A stretch of 64,000 nucleotides of DNA from Moraxellaceae bacterium (GCA_030680295.1 JAUXVU010000023.1:558001-622000); one strand, 5' to 3'. Numbered from the stretch's first letter, positions 50,349 through 60,334 are shown. Notes: generated by a model from the sequence alone, not told the origin. Numbers and translations are program-made.

Positions 50349-51158
50349 TTGAAACTTCATTCAGTTATCGTAGCCACTTTAATTACGGTGTCATCTAGCA
50401 CCACCGCCTCTGAAATACCTGAAACTGGCTTATTGCCGGACCCATTTCCAGATGAATATCCCGCCCTACCTTTACTAAAGCTAGAGCCTAGCGAGGGCGA
50501 GTACGGGGCCAGAAAACAATATGAAGTCAGGGGTGAACCCTATGAAATTCGCACTTTAGAGCTAGAAAAACCCGTGGTCGGTGTTGCTTCTTGGTATGGC
50601 CCCGGCTTTCATGGACGCCTAACGGCTAGTGGCGAAGTGTTTAATCAATACCAGCTCACGGCTGCACACCGCACACTGCCATTGCCAAGCTTTCTACGCG
50701 TCACCAATCTAGCTAATCAACGCAGTGTCATTGTGCGTGTTAATGACCGCGGCCCCTATCATGGCAATCGCATTATTGATCTATCTTATGCCGCGGCCAA
50801 AGTACTGGACATTGAAGGACTAGGCACGGTGTCCTTAGAAACCGTCGAAGGTTTAGGTGCAGTAGGGACAAGGCGCGCTGGCAAACCATTAAGTAGCGAA
50901 ACACGCTTGGCGTATAGCGTTCATTTAGGGCAATTTAGCGACCCCGATACAGCACATGTATTAGAGAGCAGACTACTAGCGTTACTACCAGCAGAGGTTT
51001 TGATTCGCGTCGAACCCATGCCTAAACCGTTGAACCTATATCAAGTACAAGTTGGCCCTCTGATTAATCGAGAAGAAGCAGAACAACTCATCACCGGCAT
51101 TCGAGACTATCGCAACGGCCTGCCGGTGACTATTCCAAGTTCACTTGCACCGCGTTAG
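50349..51158 (+). CDS. rlpA: RlpA septal-ring lytic transglycosylase-like protein
   Basis: Acts on peptide-free glycan at the septum. The 269-residue protein has a signal peptide, a double-psi beta-barrel domain ([35 protein letters not shown]; about 75-165) and a C-terminal SPOR domain ([13 protein letters not shown] to the end) that binds denuded glycans. The start is TTG with GAGGG 8 bases upstream, inside the 50321-50340 hairpin. The signal peptide lacks the usual lipobox cysteine, whereas most RlpA are outer-membrane lipoproteins. It ends 4 bases into the convergent crotonase gene. Confidence 0.92.
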   Translation: MKLHSVIVATLITVSSSTTASEIPETGLLPDPFPDEYPALPLLKLEPSEGEYGARKQYEVRGEPYEIRTLELEKPVVGVASWYGPGFHGRLTASGEVFNQYQLTAAHRTLPLPSFLRVTNLANQRSVIVRVNDRGPYHGNRIIDLSYAAAKVLDIEGLGTVSLETVEGLGAVGTRRAGKPLSSETRLAYSVHLGQFSDPDTAHVLESRLLALLPAEVLIRVEPMPKPLNLYQVQVGPLINREEAEQLITGIRDYRNGLPVTIPSSLAPR

Positions 51159-51955
51159 CGATTCATGCGGCGTGGTAAAAATGTACCTAGCTTTTTTTCC
51201 GTTGCCGCTTTCACTGCAATTCGTTGGTTTTTACCTAACAACAAGCGCAGCTGATAAAAGCGCTCTAACATAAAAGCTTTGCAGACACTGGCTGGCCATG
51301 CGCGTTGAAACAAAAACTTGGTTGCTGCTACCGAATCGGGCGATCGCATAATTAATGTTTGCGCCAACTCACGTGCCGCCGTTAGCGGATCATCATGCAG
51401 CTCTGTCACCAAGCCATATTCTTTTCCTTTTGTAGCGCTAAACGTTTCGGCCGTCATTGAGAGCCGCTTAGCAACATCAATCGGCATAAGTTCACGCAAG
51501 GTCACGGTGCCTGACATGTCAGGAATCAGGCCCCACTTAGCCTCCATAATGGACAGCTCACAATCCGGTGTGGCCAGACGAAAATCGGCAGCCAAAGCAA
51601 TTTGCAAGCCGGCACCATAACAACGGCCATGCATGACCACAATGACCGGCACAGCCAAACGCCGCCACACCCATGCAACTTCTTGAAAGTTATTAGTTGA
51701 ACGCCATAACGGGCGCAAAAAATTAAGTAACATTGACTTAGGCTGTTTCATAAAGCTTGGAATATCTAAGCCGCTGCAAAAGCTTGCGCCTTCACCATGA
51801 ATGATAATCGCACGCAAATCGGCATCACCACGCAGCTGTTTCCCTGCTGCTATTAAGCTTAATAAAGTTTGCTCTGAGACAGCGTTATGCTTCTCTGGAC
51901 GCTGTAATACCACCTCAGCTACGGCGCCATGACGCTCAATACGGACTGGATTCAT
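51155..51955 (-). CDS. Enoyl-CoA hydratase/isomerase (crotonase) family protein
   Basis: Crotonase-fold enzyme of 266 residues acting on an acyl-CoA. The CoA-binding/oxyanion motifs are [14 protein letters not shown] and [19 protein letters not shown], and the active-site strand is [16 protein letters not shown]. One catalytic Glu is visible in IMEAK; the second Glu of classic hydratases appears replaced in the DVAKRLSMT region, so the reaction may be isomerisation or hydrolysis rather than hydration. I take the ATG at 51955, preceded by GGAG and seven bases, over an ATG four codons earlier that lacks such a site. Confidence 0.85.
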   Translation of the reverse strand: MNPVRIERHGAVAEVVLQRPEKHNAVSEQTLLSLIAAGKQLRGDADLRAIIIHGEGASFCSGLDIPSFMKQPKSMLLNFLRPLWRSTNNFQEVAWVWRRLAVPVIVVMHGRCYGAGLQIALAADFRLATPDCELSIMEAKWGLIPDMSGTVTLRELMPIDVAKRLSMTAETFSATKGKEYGLVTELHDDPLTAARELAQTLIMRSPDSVAATKFLFQRAWPASVCKAFMLERFYQLRLLLGKNQRIAVKAATEKKLGTFLPRRMNR

Positions 51956-52084
51956 TTTTTTCTCCATGATTAGTGCCTTGAAAGCAAATGGCGTTCGAAG
52001 TGAGTGACATTCTTAGGTAAACTACAACAAATGAATAAGCGTTTGCATATTCTCACACCGCTACACCATCAGACAGGTCCCATG

Positions 52085-53230
52085 ATGAATCGTTTTCTTG
52101 CAGCTGCGTCATTGTTATTTATTTCATTTAATGCACACGCCTTTATGGCTCCCTCCGCGCCTACGTTAAACAACAGTGCGTTTGTGCTGATGGATTTTGA
52201 CTCCGGCAAAATTTTGGCCGAATCCAACCCGGATCTGCAAGTAGAGCCGGCATCACTTACTAAAATGATGACCAGCTATATTGTTGAACGCGCGCTTGAG
52301 TCTGGCCGTTTGAAAGAAGACGAACAAGTACATGTCAGTGAACATGCTTGGTGTCGTGGCACTAGCGCCGAATCGTGCATGTATTTACCACTTCATGGCA
52401 GTGCTAGCGTATTAGAAATGCTACGCGGCATTGTTATTCAATCTGGCAATGATGCGTCTAAGGCAATCGCTGAACACATGGCGGGCACTGAGCAGGCGTT
52501 TGCTGAAATTATGAATGCCGAAGCCAAGCGCTTAGGCATGAATAACACCAACTTTGTTAACTCAACCGGCATGCCAGCACCAGGCCATGTATCCACTGCA
52601 CGTGATATGGCAATTTTGGCACGCGCTATTATCCAAGACAGCCCGCACTACTACCCTATTTATGCCGAGCGCAGCTTTACTTACAACAACATTCGTCAAG
52701 GCAACCGCAACGCCTTGCTGTACACAGACCCCAGTGTGGATGGCCTAAAGACCGGTCACACTAATGCGGCAGGTTATTGCTTAGTTACCTCGGCTAAACG
52801 CGGCAATATGCGTTTAATCTCGGCCATTATGGGCACAAACAGCATGCAAGCACGTGCTGACCAAACCCGAGCTCTTTTAAACTGGGGCTTTAGCAATTTT
52901 GAAACGGTTACGCCGCTCACCTCTGGTCAAGTACTTGCTCAAGCACCACTGTGGTATGGCCGCGAAAGCACAGTCAATGCAGGTCTAGCAGAAGACTTTT
53001 CGGTAACCATGCCACGTGGCAAAAAAGATGAAGTAGAAGCCATTACGCGTGTTAACAGCGACTTAAAAGCCCCCATTGCCAAGGGTGATGTTGTCGGTGA
53101 AGTGCAAATCAAGCTAAATAATGAAATCATTGCCACGCAAGCACTGGTTGCCACGAATGATATTGAACAAGCTAATTTTATCGTGCGTTTATGGCATGGT
53201 ATCAAACGATTCTTTAGCAACCTGTTCTAA
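52085..53230 (+). CDS. dacA: D-alanyl-D-alanine carboxypeptidase (PBP5/6)
   Basis: Trims pentapeptides to tetrapeptides in peptidoglycan. Signal peptide (about 1-20, ending FNAHA); SxxK motif in PASLTKMM, SGN in VIQSGNDASKA and KTGHT. A C-terminal beta domain (DFSVTMPRGKKDEVE) and a terminal amphipathic helix (VRLWHGIKRFFSNLF) for membrane anchoring follow. I use the second of two adjacent ATGs (AGG 7 bases upstream); 52082 is equally possible. The open frame to 52004 does not fit a signal peptide. Confidence 0.95.
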   Translation: MNRFLAAASLLFISFNAHAFMAPSAPTLNNSAFVLMDFDSGKILAESNPDLQVEPASLTKMMTSYIVERALESGRLKEDEQVHVSEHAWCRGTSAESCMYLPLHGSASVLEMLRGIVIQSGNDASKAIAEHMAGTEQAFAEIMNAEAKRLGMNNTNFVNSTGMPAPGHVSTARDMAILARAIIQDSPHYYPIYAERSFTYNNIRQGNRNALLYTDPSVDGLKTGHTNAAGYCLVTSAKRGNMRLISAIMGTNSMQARADQTRALLNWGFSNFETVTPLTSGQVLAQAPLWYGRESTVNAGLAEDFSVTMPRGKKDEVEAITRVNSDLKAPIAKGDVVGEVQIKLNNEIIATQALVATNDIEQANFIVRLWHGIKRFFSNLF

Positions 53231-53251
53231 GACTTTTTGAAAGGTGACGTT

Positions 53252-53533
53252 ATGACACGTCCAACAGATATTGGTAATGAAGAACTGTGGGAATTCCCGA
53301 TGGACTTTCCACTTAATGCGTTGGGGGAAGCACGCTTCCCGCTCGCACAAATCGTGTCTGACATTATTCGTCGACATGTGCCGGACTTCGACCCTGCCAC
53401 CATAGAAATCAACCCCTCATCGAAGGGCAAATATGTTGCCATTCGTGCACGCTTCCGAGTCGACAGCAAAGAGCAAATAAATGGCTTGTATGCTGACATG
53501 GCAGCAGAACCAGCCATCAAAATGGCACTCTAA
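53252..53533 (+). CDS. ybeD: YbeD family (DUF493) small protein
   Basis: The 93-residue cytoplasmic protein has the ACT-like fold of YbeD ([38 protein letters not shown]). It is the invariable link between dacA and lipB. The ATG at 53252 follows AAAGGTGA; a TTG five codons upstream is less likely. Biochemical role is unsettled, but the gene neighbourhood suggests lipoate or peptidoglycan control. Confidence 0.94.
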   Translation: MTRPTDIGNEELWEFPMDFPLNALGEARFPLAQIVSDIIRRHVPDFDPATIEINPSSKGKYVAIRARFRVDSKEQINGLYADMAAEPAIKMAL

Positions 53534-54183
53534 TGTCATTACCGGTGAACGTTAAATCGCTAGCTCAAGTGGACTACGAGCCCACTTGGCAAGCGATGCG
53601 TGACTTTACTGATAATCGCTCCGCTGACACCACAGATGAACTCTGGCTATTACAACACCCACCTGTCTACACCCAAGGTCAGGCAGGTAAGCCAGAACAT
53701 TTATTGCTGACCAAAGATATTCCCGTCATTCAGTCCGACCGAGGTGGCCAGGTCACCTATCACGGTCCAGGCCAGCTCGTGGGTTATCCGCTATTTGATT
53801 TAAGTCGTCTGAATCTTGGTCCACGTGCTTTTGTTGAGGCCGTTGAAGATGCGCTGGTGATTGCCCTGCAACAACTTGGCATAAACAGCGCGGTGGCTAA
53901 TCGAGATGCCCATGGCGTGTACATCGATGGGCGCAAAATCGCATCAATTGGCTTGCGCTTGCGCAAAGGATGTAGCTATCACGGCTTTTCCTTAAATGTA
54001 GACATGGATCTATCCCCCTTTTCAGGCATTAATCCTTGTGGTTATGCGGGTTTGAGCATGTGCCAAGTTGTCGACTTTGTCGCAGCGAATGACCAGCTCA
54101 TGGCTCGTGCAGAACAGGCTTGCCTGTATGGCCTTCAACAAACACTGCCCAACCTAGACTTTGGTCTAAAGCCAACGCACTAG
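53533..54183 (+). CDS. lipB: Octanoyl-[acyl-carrier-protein]-protein N-octanoyltransferase
   Basis: Transfers octanoate from ACP to lipoyl domains, the first step of lipoate synthesis. The 216-residue enzyme shows [15 protein letters not shown], the catalytic Lys in [20 protein letters not shown] and the nucleophilic Cys in [13 protein letters not shown]. Its ATG overlaps the ybeD stop (TAATG). lipA, often next, is missing here: the next gene is a histidine kinase. Confidence 0.97.
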   Translation: MSLPVNVKSLAQVDYEPTWQAMRDFTDNRSADTTDELWLLQHPPVYTQGQAGKPEHLLLTKDIPVIQSDRGGQVTYHGPGQLVGYPLFDLSRLNLGPRAFVEAVEDALVIALQQLGINSAVANRDAHGVYIDGRKIASIGLRLRKGCSYHGFSLNVDMDLSPFSGINPCGYAGLSMCQVVDFVAANDQLMARAEQACLYGLQQTLPNLDFGLKPTH

Positions 54184-54238
54184 ACGCCACACACAGTATT
54201 GCACCATAGTCGATATTATTTGACGTCTGGGGTGCGGC

Positions 54239-57200
54239 ATGTCGCCGTGGTTATTACCGCTAATTTCCTTAGCTTACATTGCCCTGCTGTTTGCCGTGGC
54301 CTGGTGGGGTGACAAACGTAAACCACAACTCAGCCCCACGGCTCAGGGTATTTTATACAGTCTCACACTGGCAGTTTATTGCTCATCGTGGACGCTGTAT
54401 GGTGCCGTTGGTGCCGGCATCACCGGCGGACTAGCCTATCTGCCCATCTACCTAGGTCCGCTGCTGTTTATTTGGTTTGCGCGACCTTTGTTGGCGCGGC
54501 TAGTACTTAGCAGTAAAGCTCAGTCCATCACCAGCATTTCAGACTTTATTGCTGCACGATACGGTAAGGCCCAACACTTGGCGGCACTGGTTGCCATCAT
54601 CGCGTTAATTTCAGCCCTGCCCTATATTGCTCTTCAGCTAAAAGCAGTCTCCATGAGTGTTGATGTACTCAGCAAAGCCGGTCTAGGGAATGCCTTCCCA
54701 ACACAGGACACTGCTTTTTGGACGGGCTTATTTTTAGCGGCCCTAGCGATTTTATTTGGTACCCGACATATTGATGCTACCGAGCACCATCAAGGCCTAA
54801 TGCTGGCAGTTGCTTTAGAGTCCATTGTTAAGCTGATTGCTTTAGTAGCAGTGGCCTTGTTCGCTTGGTTTAGTTTGCAGAGCATGCCAACTGAATGGGC
54901 CAGTGACAGCCGCTTAGATAATTTGTTGCGCCCCGATCAACTGCCGAATGGCTTTTTAGCACAAACATTATTGGCATTTTTAGCCATCATCTGCCTGCCT
55001 CGACAGTTCCATGTTGCTGTTGTGGAGTGTGACGATGTGCGTGCTACCAGCAAAGCGCCTATATGGTTTGGTTCGTATTTAATTATTGTTGCCTGTGCCG
55101 TTATTCCAATTGCTTCACTGGCCCTATTACAACCACAAATAAACTTTCATCCAGATACTGCACTGCTGGTTCTGCCCTTAGCCGCCGGCCATGAAAGCTT
55201 AGCCATGTTAGCCTTTATCGGTGGACTTTCAGCAGCTGCCGGCATGGTAATTGTGGCATCGGTCGCACTATCAATCATGGTCTGTAATGATTTAGTTGTG
55301 CCTTTGCTGATGCGTTACCGCGGCTTTGGTACTAAACCTGTGCCGAAGCGCTTATTGATGATTCGTCGTCTGGCCATCATTGCCATCATTGCGCTGAGTT
55401 ATGGTTATTACCAACTCATTATGGAGTTCTCACAACTCGCCTCAGTTGGCTTGTTAGCCTTCTCCGCTGTCGCACAATTTGCACCGGCACTGATTGGCGG
55501 ACTACTTTGGCGAGGTGGCAGTAGACAGGGGGTTATCGCAGGCCTAATGGCTGGTTTTATAGTTTGGTTGTACACACTCATGCTGCCTGCCATGTTGCCG
55601 GCCATGGGTTATCACAGTGATTGGTTAATCCAAGGCCTATTTGGCCAAGCTTGGTTAAAACCACAAGCGCTGTTTTATTTAACTGGCTGGGATGCATTAA
55701 CACACGGCGTATTTTGGTCACTACTTATTAATGTTGGTTTATTTATTGTGATCTCTCTACGCTTTCGCCCTAGCATGCAAGAGCAACTTCAAGCTGGCCA
55801 GTTTTTAGATCCCTACAACATCAGCAGTGAAGAGCCAGCAAATCTCGCCTCACAACGACTCAACCTACAAGAACTACAAGATCTGGCGGCACGCATTTTA
55901 GGAAAGACCGCTGCCACAGAAGCCTTTGAACAGTTTGCCCGTGGCCGCATGCAGCAGCTGGATTTACGCGCACCTGCCAGCCGCACGTGGGTGCAGTTTG
56001 TTGAGCGCCTACTGGCATCCGCGATGGGCACCGCCTCTGCTCGTGCCCTACTTACCTCTGCTTTACGCGGCACTGGCCTCGAAATTGGTCAGGTCGTTGA
56101 CTTACTAGACCAAACCTCACAACAACAACGCTTTAATCGTGATGTGTTAAGCACCATGATGGAACATATTGTGCAAGGCATTAGTGTGGTTGATGCCGAC
56201 ATGCGTTTGGTTGCTTGGAACAGTCGTTATTTAGAACTTTTCGACTATCCACCTGGCATGGTTTATGAGGGCTGCCCGATTGCCGACCTCATTCGTTACA
56301 ACGCTGAGCAAGGTGAGTGTGGACCGGGTGAAATTGAAGACCATGTACGCCGTCGTGTGCAGCATTTACGTGATGGCAAACCACACCATATGGAGCGCAT
56401 ACGCCCTGACGGCCAAGTTCTGGAAATGCGCGGCCGCCCCATTGCAGGTGGAGGATTCGTCACGACGTTTGCTGACATTACCCACTTCAAAGAAGTGGAG
56501 CGCACCTTGGCTGACCGAGTTGCCCAGCGCACCAAGGAATTTGAACTAGCACGCGAGCAGGCAGAACAAGCCAACTTATCAAAAACACGCTTTTTGGCAG
56601 CTGCCAGTCACGACCTATTGCAGCCGATGAATGCTGCCAGACTGTTTTCGTCTGCACTCAATCAACACCCACAGCTCGATAACGAAGCCAGCATACTGGC
56701 CAAACAACTCGACAGCTCCTTGCGTGGTGCCGAAGAACTGTTATCAGCGCTGTTGGATATTTCAAGATTAGATGCGGGCGCGCTTAACCCTAATTTTTGC
56801 CCAATTGATTTAAGCAACTTGATTCAAGAGTTATGTGCACAAGTTGAGCCAGTAGCGAAACAACGGCAACTTCACCTTCGTATACGCTTACCCAAAATAG
56901 CCGCGTGGGTGATCAGTGACAAACAATGGCTGCGCCGAATTGTGCAAAATCTTTTGAGCAATGCCCTGCGTTATACCCGAACCGGCAGTGTTTTGGTTGC
57001 CATTCGTTGGCGCCAAAATCGTTGGCAGGTAGAGGTCAGGGACACCGGCCCCGGCATTCCTGAAGGCAAACTAAAACATATCTTTGAGGAGTTTCAACGC
57101 GGTGGTGAGTCTTCTCCTTGGGGAGAAAAAGGCATGGGCTTAGGCCTTGCTATTGTTGAGCGCATGGCACGAATTTTGGGTCATGGCATTGCTGTGCGCT

Positions 57201-57658
57201 CAGCATCAGGCCGTGGCGCCTGTTTTAGCTTAAGCCTTGAGCGCACTGAAGAGGCGGTAGGGCTGAGCGTAGAAAGCGCCAATGAATCATCTCTTCAGAC
57301 CAGCGAACTCAATGGTCTGCGCGTATTGTGCATTGATAACGAGCCAGCCATTTTAGCTGGCATGCAAGCTCTGCTAAGTCGATGGGGCTGCATTGTCACG
57401 TTAGCCAGTACAGGACTGGAAGCTGAGCAGGCTTTGTCTACTAGCAATGCCCAAGTCATTTTGTCTGACTATCACTTGGCAGATGATGAAGATGGCTTGG
57501 TGCTGCTCATTCGACTTGCGAAAGGAAGAGTTGGTGCATTAGTCACCGCTGATCACAGTGATGAAGTGGCACTCACCGTTAAGCAAGCGGGCTTAGGACT
57601 ATTGCGCAAACCATTAAAGCCTGCAGCACTGCGCGCATTTCTTAGCGCAAACTTATAG
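54239..57658 (+). CDS. crbS: CrbS-like SLC5 transporter / hybrid histidine kinase
   Basis: Likely the sensor of an acetate-switch two-component system (CrbS in Vibrio, MxtR in Pseudomonas). The 1139-residue protein has an N-terminal Na+/solute symporter (SLC5) domain of about 13 membrane segments (1-505), a short STAC-like linker (535-620), a PAS domain (635-750; VQGISVVDADMRLVAWN), HisKA with phospho-acceptor His791 (AAASHDLLQPMNAARL), HATPase (N box IVQNLLSNALRYT, DTGPGIP, GMGLGLAIVE; 890-1000), and a C-terminal receiver with Asp1077 (ILSDYHL) and Lys1124 (LRKPL). The cognate regulator and acs lie 2 kb downstream on the other strand, with two unrelated genes between. Confidence 0.92.
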   Translation: MSPWLLPLISLAYIALLFAVAWWGDKRKPQLSPTAQGILYSLTLAVYCSSWTLYGAVGAGITGGLAYLPIYLGPLLFIWFARPLLARLVLSSKAQSITSISDFIAARYGKAQHLAALVAIIALISALPYIALQLKAVSMSVDVLSKAGLGNAFPTQDTAFWTGLFLAALAILFGTRHIDATEHHQGLMLAVALESIVKLIALVAVALFAWFSLQSMPTEWASDSRLDNLLRPDQLPNGFLAQTLLAFLAIICLPRQFHVAVVECDDVRATSKAPIWFGSYLIIVACAVIPIASLALLQPQINFHPDTALLVLPLAAGHESLAMLAFIGGLSAAAGMVIVASVALSIMVCNDLVVPLLMRYRGFGTKPVPKRLLMIRRLAIIAIIALSYGYYQLIMEFSQLASVGLLAFSAVAQFAPALIGGLLWRGGSRQGVIAGLMAGFIVWLYTLMLPAMLPAMGYHSDWLIQGLFGQAWLKPQALFYLTGWDALTHGVFWSLLINVGLFIVISLRFRPSMQEQLQAGQFLDPYNISSEEPANLASQRLNLQELQDLAARILGKTAATEAFEQFARGRMQQLDLRAPASRTWVQFVERLLASAMGTASARALLTSALRGTGLEIGQVVDLLDQTSQQQRFNRDVLSTMMEHIVQGISVVDADMRLVAWNSRYLELFDYPPGMVYEGCPIADLIRYNAEQGECGPGEIEDHVRRRVQHLRDGKPHHMERIRPDGQVLEMRGRPIAGGGFVTTFADITHFKEVERTLADRVAQRTKEFELAREQAEQANLSKTRFLAAASHDLLQPMNAARLFSSALNQHPQLDNEASILAKQLDSSLRGAEELLSALLDISRLDAGALNPNFCPIDLSNLIQELCAQVEPVAKQRQLHLRIRLPKIAAWVISDKQWLRRIVQNLLSNALRYTRTGSVLVAIRWRQNRWQVEVRDTGPGIPEGKLKHIFEEFQRGGESSPWGEKGMGLGLAIVERMARILGHGIAVRSASGRGACFSLSLERTEEAVGLSVESANESSLQTSELNGLRVLCIDNEPAILAGMQALLSRWGCIVTLASTGLEAEQALSTSNAQVILSDYHLADDEDGLVLLIRLAKGRVGALVTADHSDEVALTVKQAGLGLLRKPLKPAALRAFLSANL

Positions 57659-57699
57659 TCGTCCTGCCATAATAGGCCGTCACCCGATGAGTAGTACGC

Positions 57700-58923
57700 A
57701 TGCGCGAATCAGTTGCCGTTATTGGCAGTGGCATGGCCGGCCTGACCGCCGCCAAGCTTAGTCAACAAGCAGGACATCATGTCACCGTTTATGAGGCTCA
57801 ATCCGGACACGGCATGGATGCACATAGCCTGTATTTAGACGGCGGCTTAGTTGATGTTCCTTTACGTGTGATGAGTCCGCAGGCGTGGCGCAGCGTCATT
57901 GATTTAGCACAGCAGGTGGGTGTTGGTACCTTTCCTGTTGATACCTTTACCTCATGCAGCTGGTTAGACCAAAGCACCTGGTTTCGTAGCACTCGCCTAC
58001 CATTAACCGACTGGCCATTTATTGGCTCATGGCGCTACTTAAACCGTAACACACTGACCATTACCCAGGGTTTTTGGCAGCTACGCAAGCTGACTCAACA
58101 AATTCAGTCGCAAAATAATCAACTCACTCTGGGCGAGCTATTAGCAGAACACCCTTTCGACCCGCTGTTTTGGCGCGGCCTAGTGTTGCCAATGCTCACC
58201 ACCATCTGCACCTGCCGCGAATCACACCTATTAGCTTGGCCGGCGAAAGACTTATTAGCGCTGTTGGATGTCATTATTCATGGTGATACGCTGCGCCGCT
58301 TAACCGGTGGCACACCGGCTTTGGTACAGGCACTTACGAAGGATTTAGACCTCGTTTCTGACAGTCCAGTAGTACAGGTAAAGCAACAAGACGATGGCGT
58401 TTTAGTGCGTAACGCACGTGGTGATAGTGGCATCTATGACCGCGTGATTGTAGCCACTGCCACACAGCAACTGGCATTTTTAGATGGTGAGCAGTTCCAT
58501 CATGAGCTGGAGCTTTTGCAAAATATTCGCTTCGATCAAGGTGAGTTATGGGTGCATCGTGATACGCGCTTTTTGCCTAAGCGCCGCCAAGACTGGACCG
58601 CGCTTAACTTTATGATGAAGCCTGATTTAGATGAAGCGATGTTCACCGTTTGGGTGAATGCCGTAGAGCCCAGTCTGCAAGGCACAGAGCCGATCTTACA
58701 AACCTGGAACCCACTATTTGAGCCCAAGCCTGAGTCGGTTATTTTGCGTCAGCCGTTGGCTAGAGCCGTGGTTCACCAAGGCACACGAGCAGCTCAAGAC
58801 CAGCTCCATGTTATGCACCAACAAGCTGATCGTCGTGTGTTTTTCTGTGGCTCTTGGGCTTATCCGGGCGTGCCCTTGCTGGAGTCCGCCGTTCGCTCTG
58901 CCATGGCTGTTGTGACGCGTTAG
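57700..58923 (+). CDS. FAD-dependent oxidoreductase (flavin amine-oxidase/COG2907-like)
   Basis: The 407-residue protein begins with the dinucleotide motif VAVIGSGMAGLTAAKLSQQ (5-23) and EAQSGHGMDAHSLYLDGG. It ends with FFCGSWAYPGVPLLESAVRSA, which closes the FAD site in this family. The middle (WVHRDTRFLPKRRQDWTALN) resembles COG2907 members that occur with fatty-acid-modifying methyltransferases. No signal peptide. The substrate is unknown; modification of an acyl chain or an amine are both possible. The stop codon overlaps the GTG start of the methyltransferase gene (TAGTG), so they are cotranscribed and likely act together. Confidence 0.8.
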   Translation: MRESVAVIGSGMAGLTAAKLSQQAGHHVTVYEAQSGHGMDAHSLYLDGGLVDVPLRVMSPQAWRSVIDLAQQVGVGTFPVDTFTSCSWLDQSTWFRSTRLPLTDWPFIGSWRYLNRNTLTITQGFWQLRKLTQQIQSQNNQLTLGELLAEHPFDPLFWRGLVLPMLTTICTCRESHLLAWPAKDLLALLDVIIHGDTLRRLTGGTPALVQALTKDLDLVSDSPVVQVKQQDDGVLVRNARGDSGIYDRVIVATATQQLAFLDGEQFHHELELLQNIRFDQGELWVHRDTRFLPKRRQDWTALNFMMKPDLDEAMFTVWVNAVEPSLQGTEPILQTWNPLFEPKPESVILRQPLARAVVHQGTRAAQDQLHVMHQQADRRVFFCGSWAYPGVPLLESAVRSAMAVVTR

Positions 58924-59669
58924 TGAGTGCACAAATCAATGCTTTACTGGGTGGGCAACAGCGGCCCCACTTCTGGAATAATCTGGGCTTATGGTCAGCG
59001 AGCGACGACTATGACAATGCCTGTAGCGCACTTGCGCATGTACACGCTCAGGCTATCGCTTTAAATCCACAAGACCATTTAATTGACTTAGCCTGCGGCA
59101 GTGGCGCCAGCCTCAAACTCTGGCAACAGCACTATGGGCTTGAGCACGCCATTGGCTTAGAAAAGACCATCGCTACGCAATCAGCCACTGCCATAATACG
59201 TGGTCGATTTGATCAATTGCCGCTGCCAAGGGCTTTGCAAGATCGCTCGTTTGATGCCGCCATTTGCATTGATGCCGCCTATCACGCGCAATCAATTTCC
59301 GCTTTTTTAAATACCGCGAAAACCGTATTGGTAAGCCAAGGACGATTGGTGTTTAGTACAGTAGTTGGTCCTGATAACTCCCCCGCTAAGCGGCTTGATT
59401 TGCGTTTGGCCGGCATTCCACATGCCAGCCAAGTGATTTATCAAGCATTAAACCAAGCACTAGCTGCGGACTGGGAAAACATAGAAATTAATGTATTAAG
59501 TTCAGTTTTTTCAGGCTTTGCCGAGCATGTTGCACGGCGTGAGGCGCAGTTAACTTGGCGGGATAAATTAAGCCCATCATGGCTGAAAATTTTGGCCACT
59601 GCCGCATTATGCAAACGGCTACAAGCAGCCAACTTTGACTATGTGTTAATCAGTGCACAACGGCGCTAA
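58923..59669 (+). CDS. Class I SAM-dependent methyltransferase
   Basis: The 248-residue enzyme has the SAM motif LIDLACGSGASLKLW (about 49-63), then DAAICIDAAYHAQSI in the motif IV region, and a C-terminal part (VARREAQLTWRDKLSPSWLK) with no clear match. Its GTG start at 58923 overlaps the oxidoreductase stop. The frame is open to 58854 (ATG), but that lies inside the oxidoreductase. Target unknown; the coupled FAD enzyme suggests a small molecule or lipid. It converges on the response regulator with a 4-base overlap. Confidence 0.8.
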   Translation: MSAQINALLGGQQRPHFWNNLGLWSASDDYDNACSALAHVHAQAIALNPQDHLIDLACGSGASLKLWQQHYGLEHAIGLEKTIATQSATAIIRGRFDQLPLPRALQDRSFDAAICIDAAYHAQSISAFLNTAKTVLVSQGRLVFSTVVGPDNSPAKRLDLRLAGIPHASQVIYQALNQALAADWENIEINVLSSVFSGFAEHVARREAQLTWRDKLSPSWLKILATAALCKRLQAANFDYVLISAQRR

Positions 59670-60334
59670 TCTTCTTCCACTACATCCACAATACGCATAG
59701 CCGGATCAAGCTGTAAGCGCGCTGCCGCCACCACCGCCTGTGTGCGATTCGATGCACCAAGCTTTTTCAGAATTGCTGTCATATGGGCCTTGATGGTGGC
59801 TTCAGAAACATTGAGCTCATACGCAATTTGCTTATTTAATAAGCCATCAGCCAACATCATCAAAACCCGAAACTGCTGAGGTGTTAACTCACGTATACGA
59901 CGAGCAATATCAGCTTCTTCATTGGCTAAAGGATGCACTGTGCCAACCGCGCTAGCTGGCAACCAAACATCACCTTCTAACACCCGGCTAACTGCCTTAG
60001 ACATCTCATCTAAGGACAATGATTTAGGGATATAACCACTGGCACCATGTGCAATCGCACGACGCATTACACCCGGCTCTTCATTGCCGGACACCACAAT
60101 GACCGGCAAGGTAGGATATCGTGCACGCACATGCACCAAGCCGGTAAAGCCTGATGCCCCCGGCATATGCAAGTCCAACAAGAGCAGGTCTGGTTCGTCA
60201 GTTTGCTCTAGTAAGTTTTGCAAACTGGCCGTGCTATCCGCCTCTAGCATTTCAGCCGCAGGAAACAGGCTAGACACTGCACGTTTGAGCGCATCTCGAA
60301 ACAGGGGATGGTCATCCGCAATGACAAACTTCAT
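59666..60334 (-). CDS. crbR: CrbR-like response regulator (NarL/FixJ family)
   Basis: The 222-residue regulator has a receiver domain (Asp54 in LLLLDLHMPG, with ADDH at 6-9 and Lys104 in YIPKSLS) and a C-terminal LuxR-type helix-turn-helix (RELTPQQFRVLMMLADGLLNKQIA, VSEATIKAHMTAILKKLG; 150-215). With the CrbS-like kinase 2 kb away and acs immediately beside it on the same strand, it is likely the transcription activator of acs (CrbR in Vibrio, ErdR in Pseudomonas). It lies downstream of acs, 30 bases after the acs stop. Confidence 0.88.
   Translation of the reverse strand: MKFVIADDHPLFRDALKRAVSSLFPAAEMLEADSTASLQNLLEQTDEPDLLLLDLHMPGASGFTGLVHVRARYPTLPVIVVSGNEEPGVMRRAIAHGASGYIPKSLSLDEMSKAVSRVLEGDVWLPASAVGTVHPLANEEADIARRIRELTPQQFRVLMMLADGLLNKQIAYELNVSEATIKAHMTAILKKLGASNRTQAVVAAARLQLDPAMRIVDVVEED

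Noticed and set aside
52004-52081. Longer N terminus for dacA
   Set aside because: It would bury the signal peptide behind 26 residues without a ribosome-binding site.
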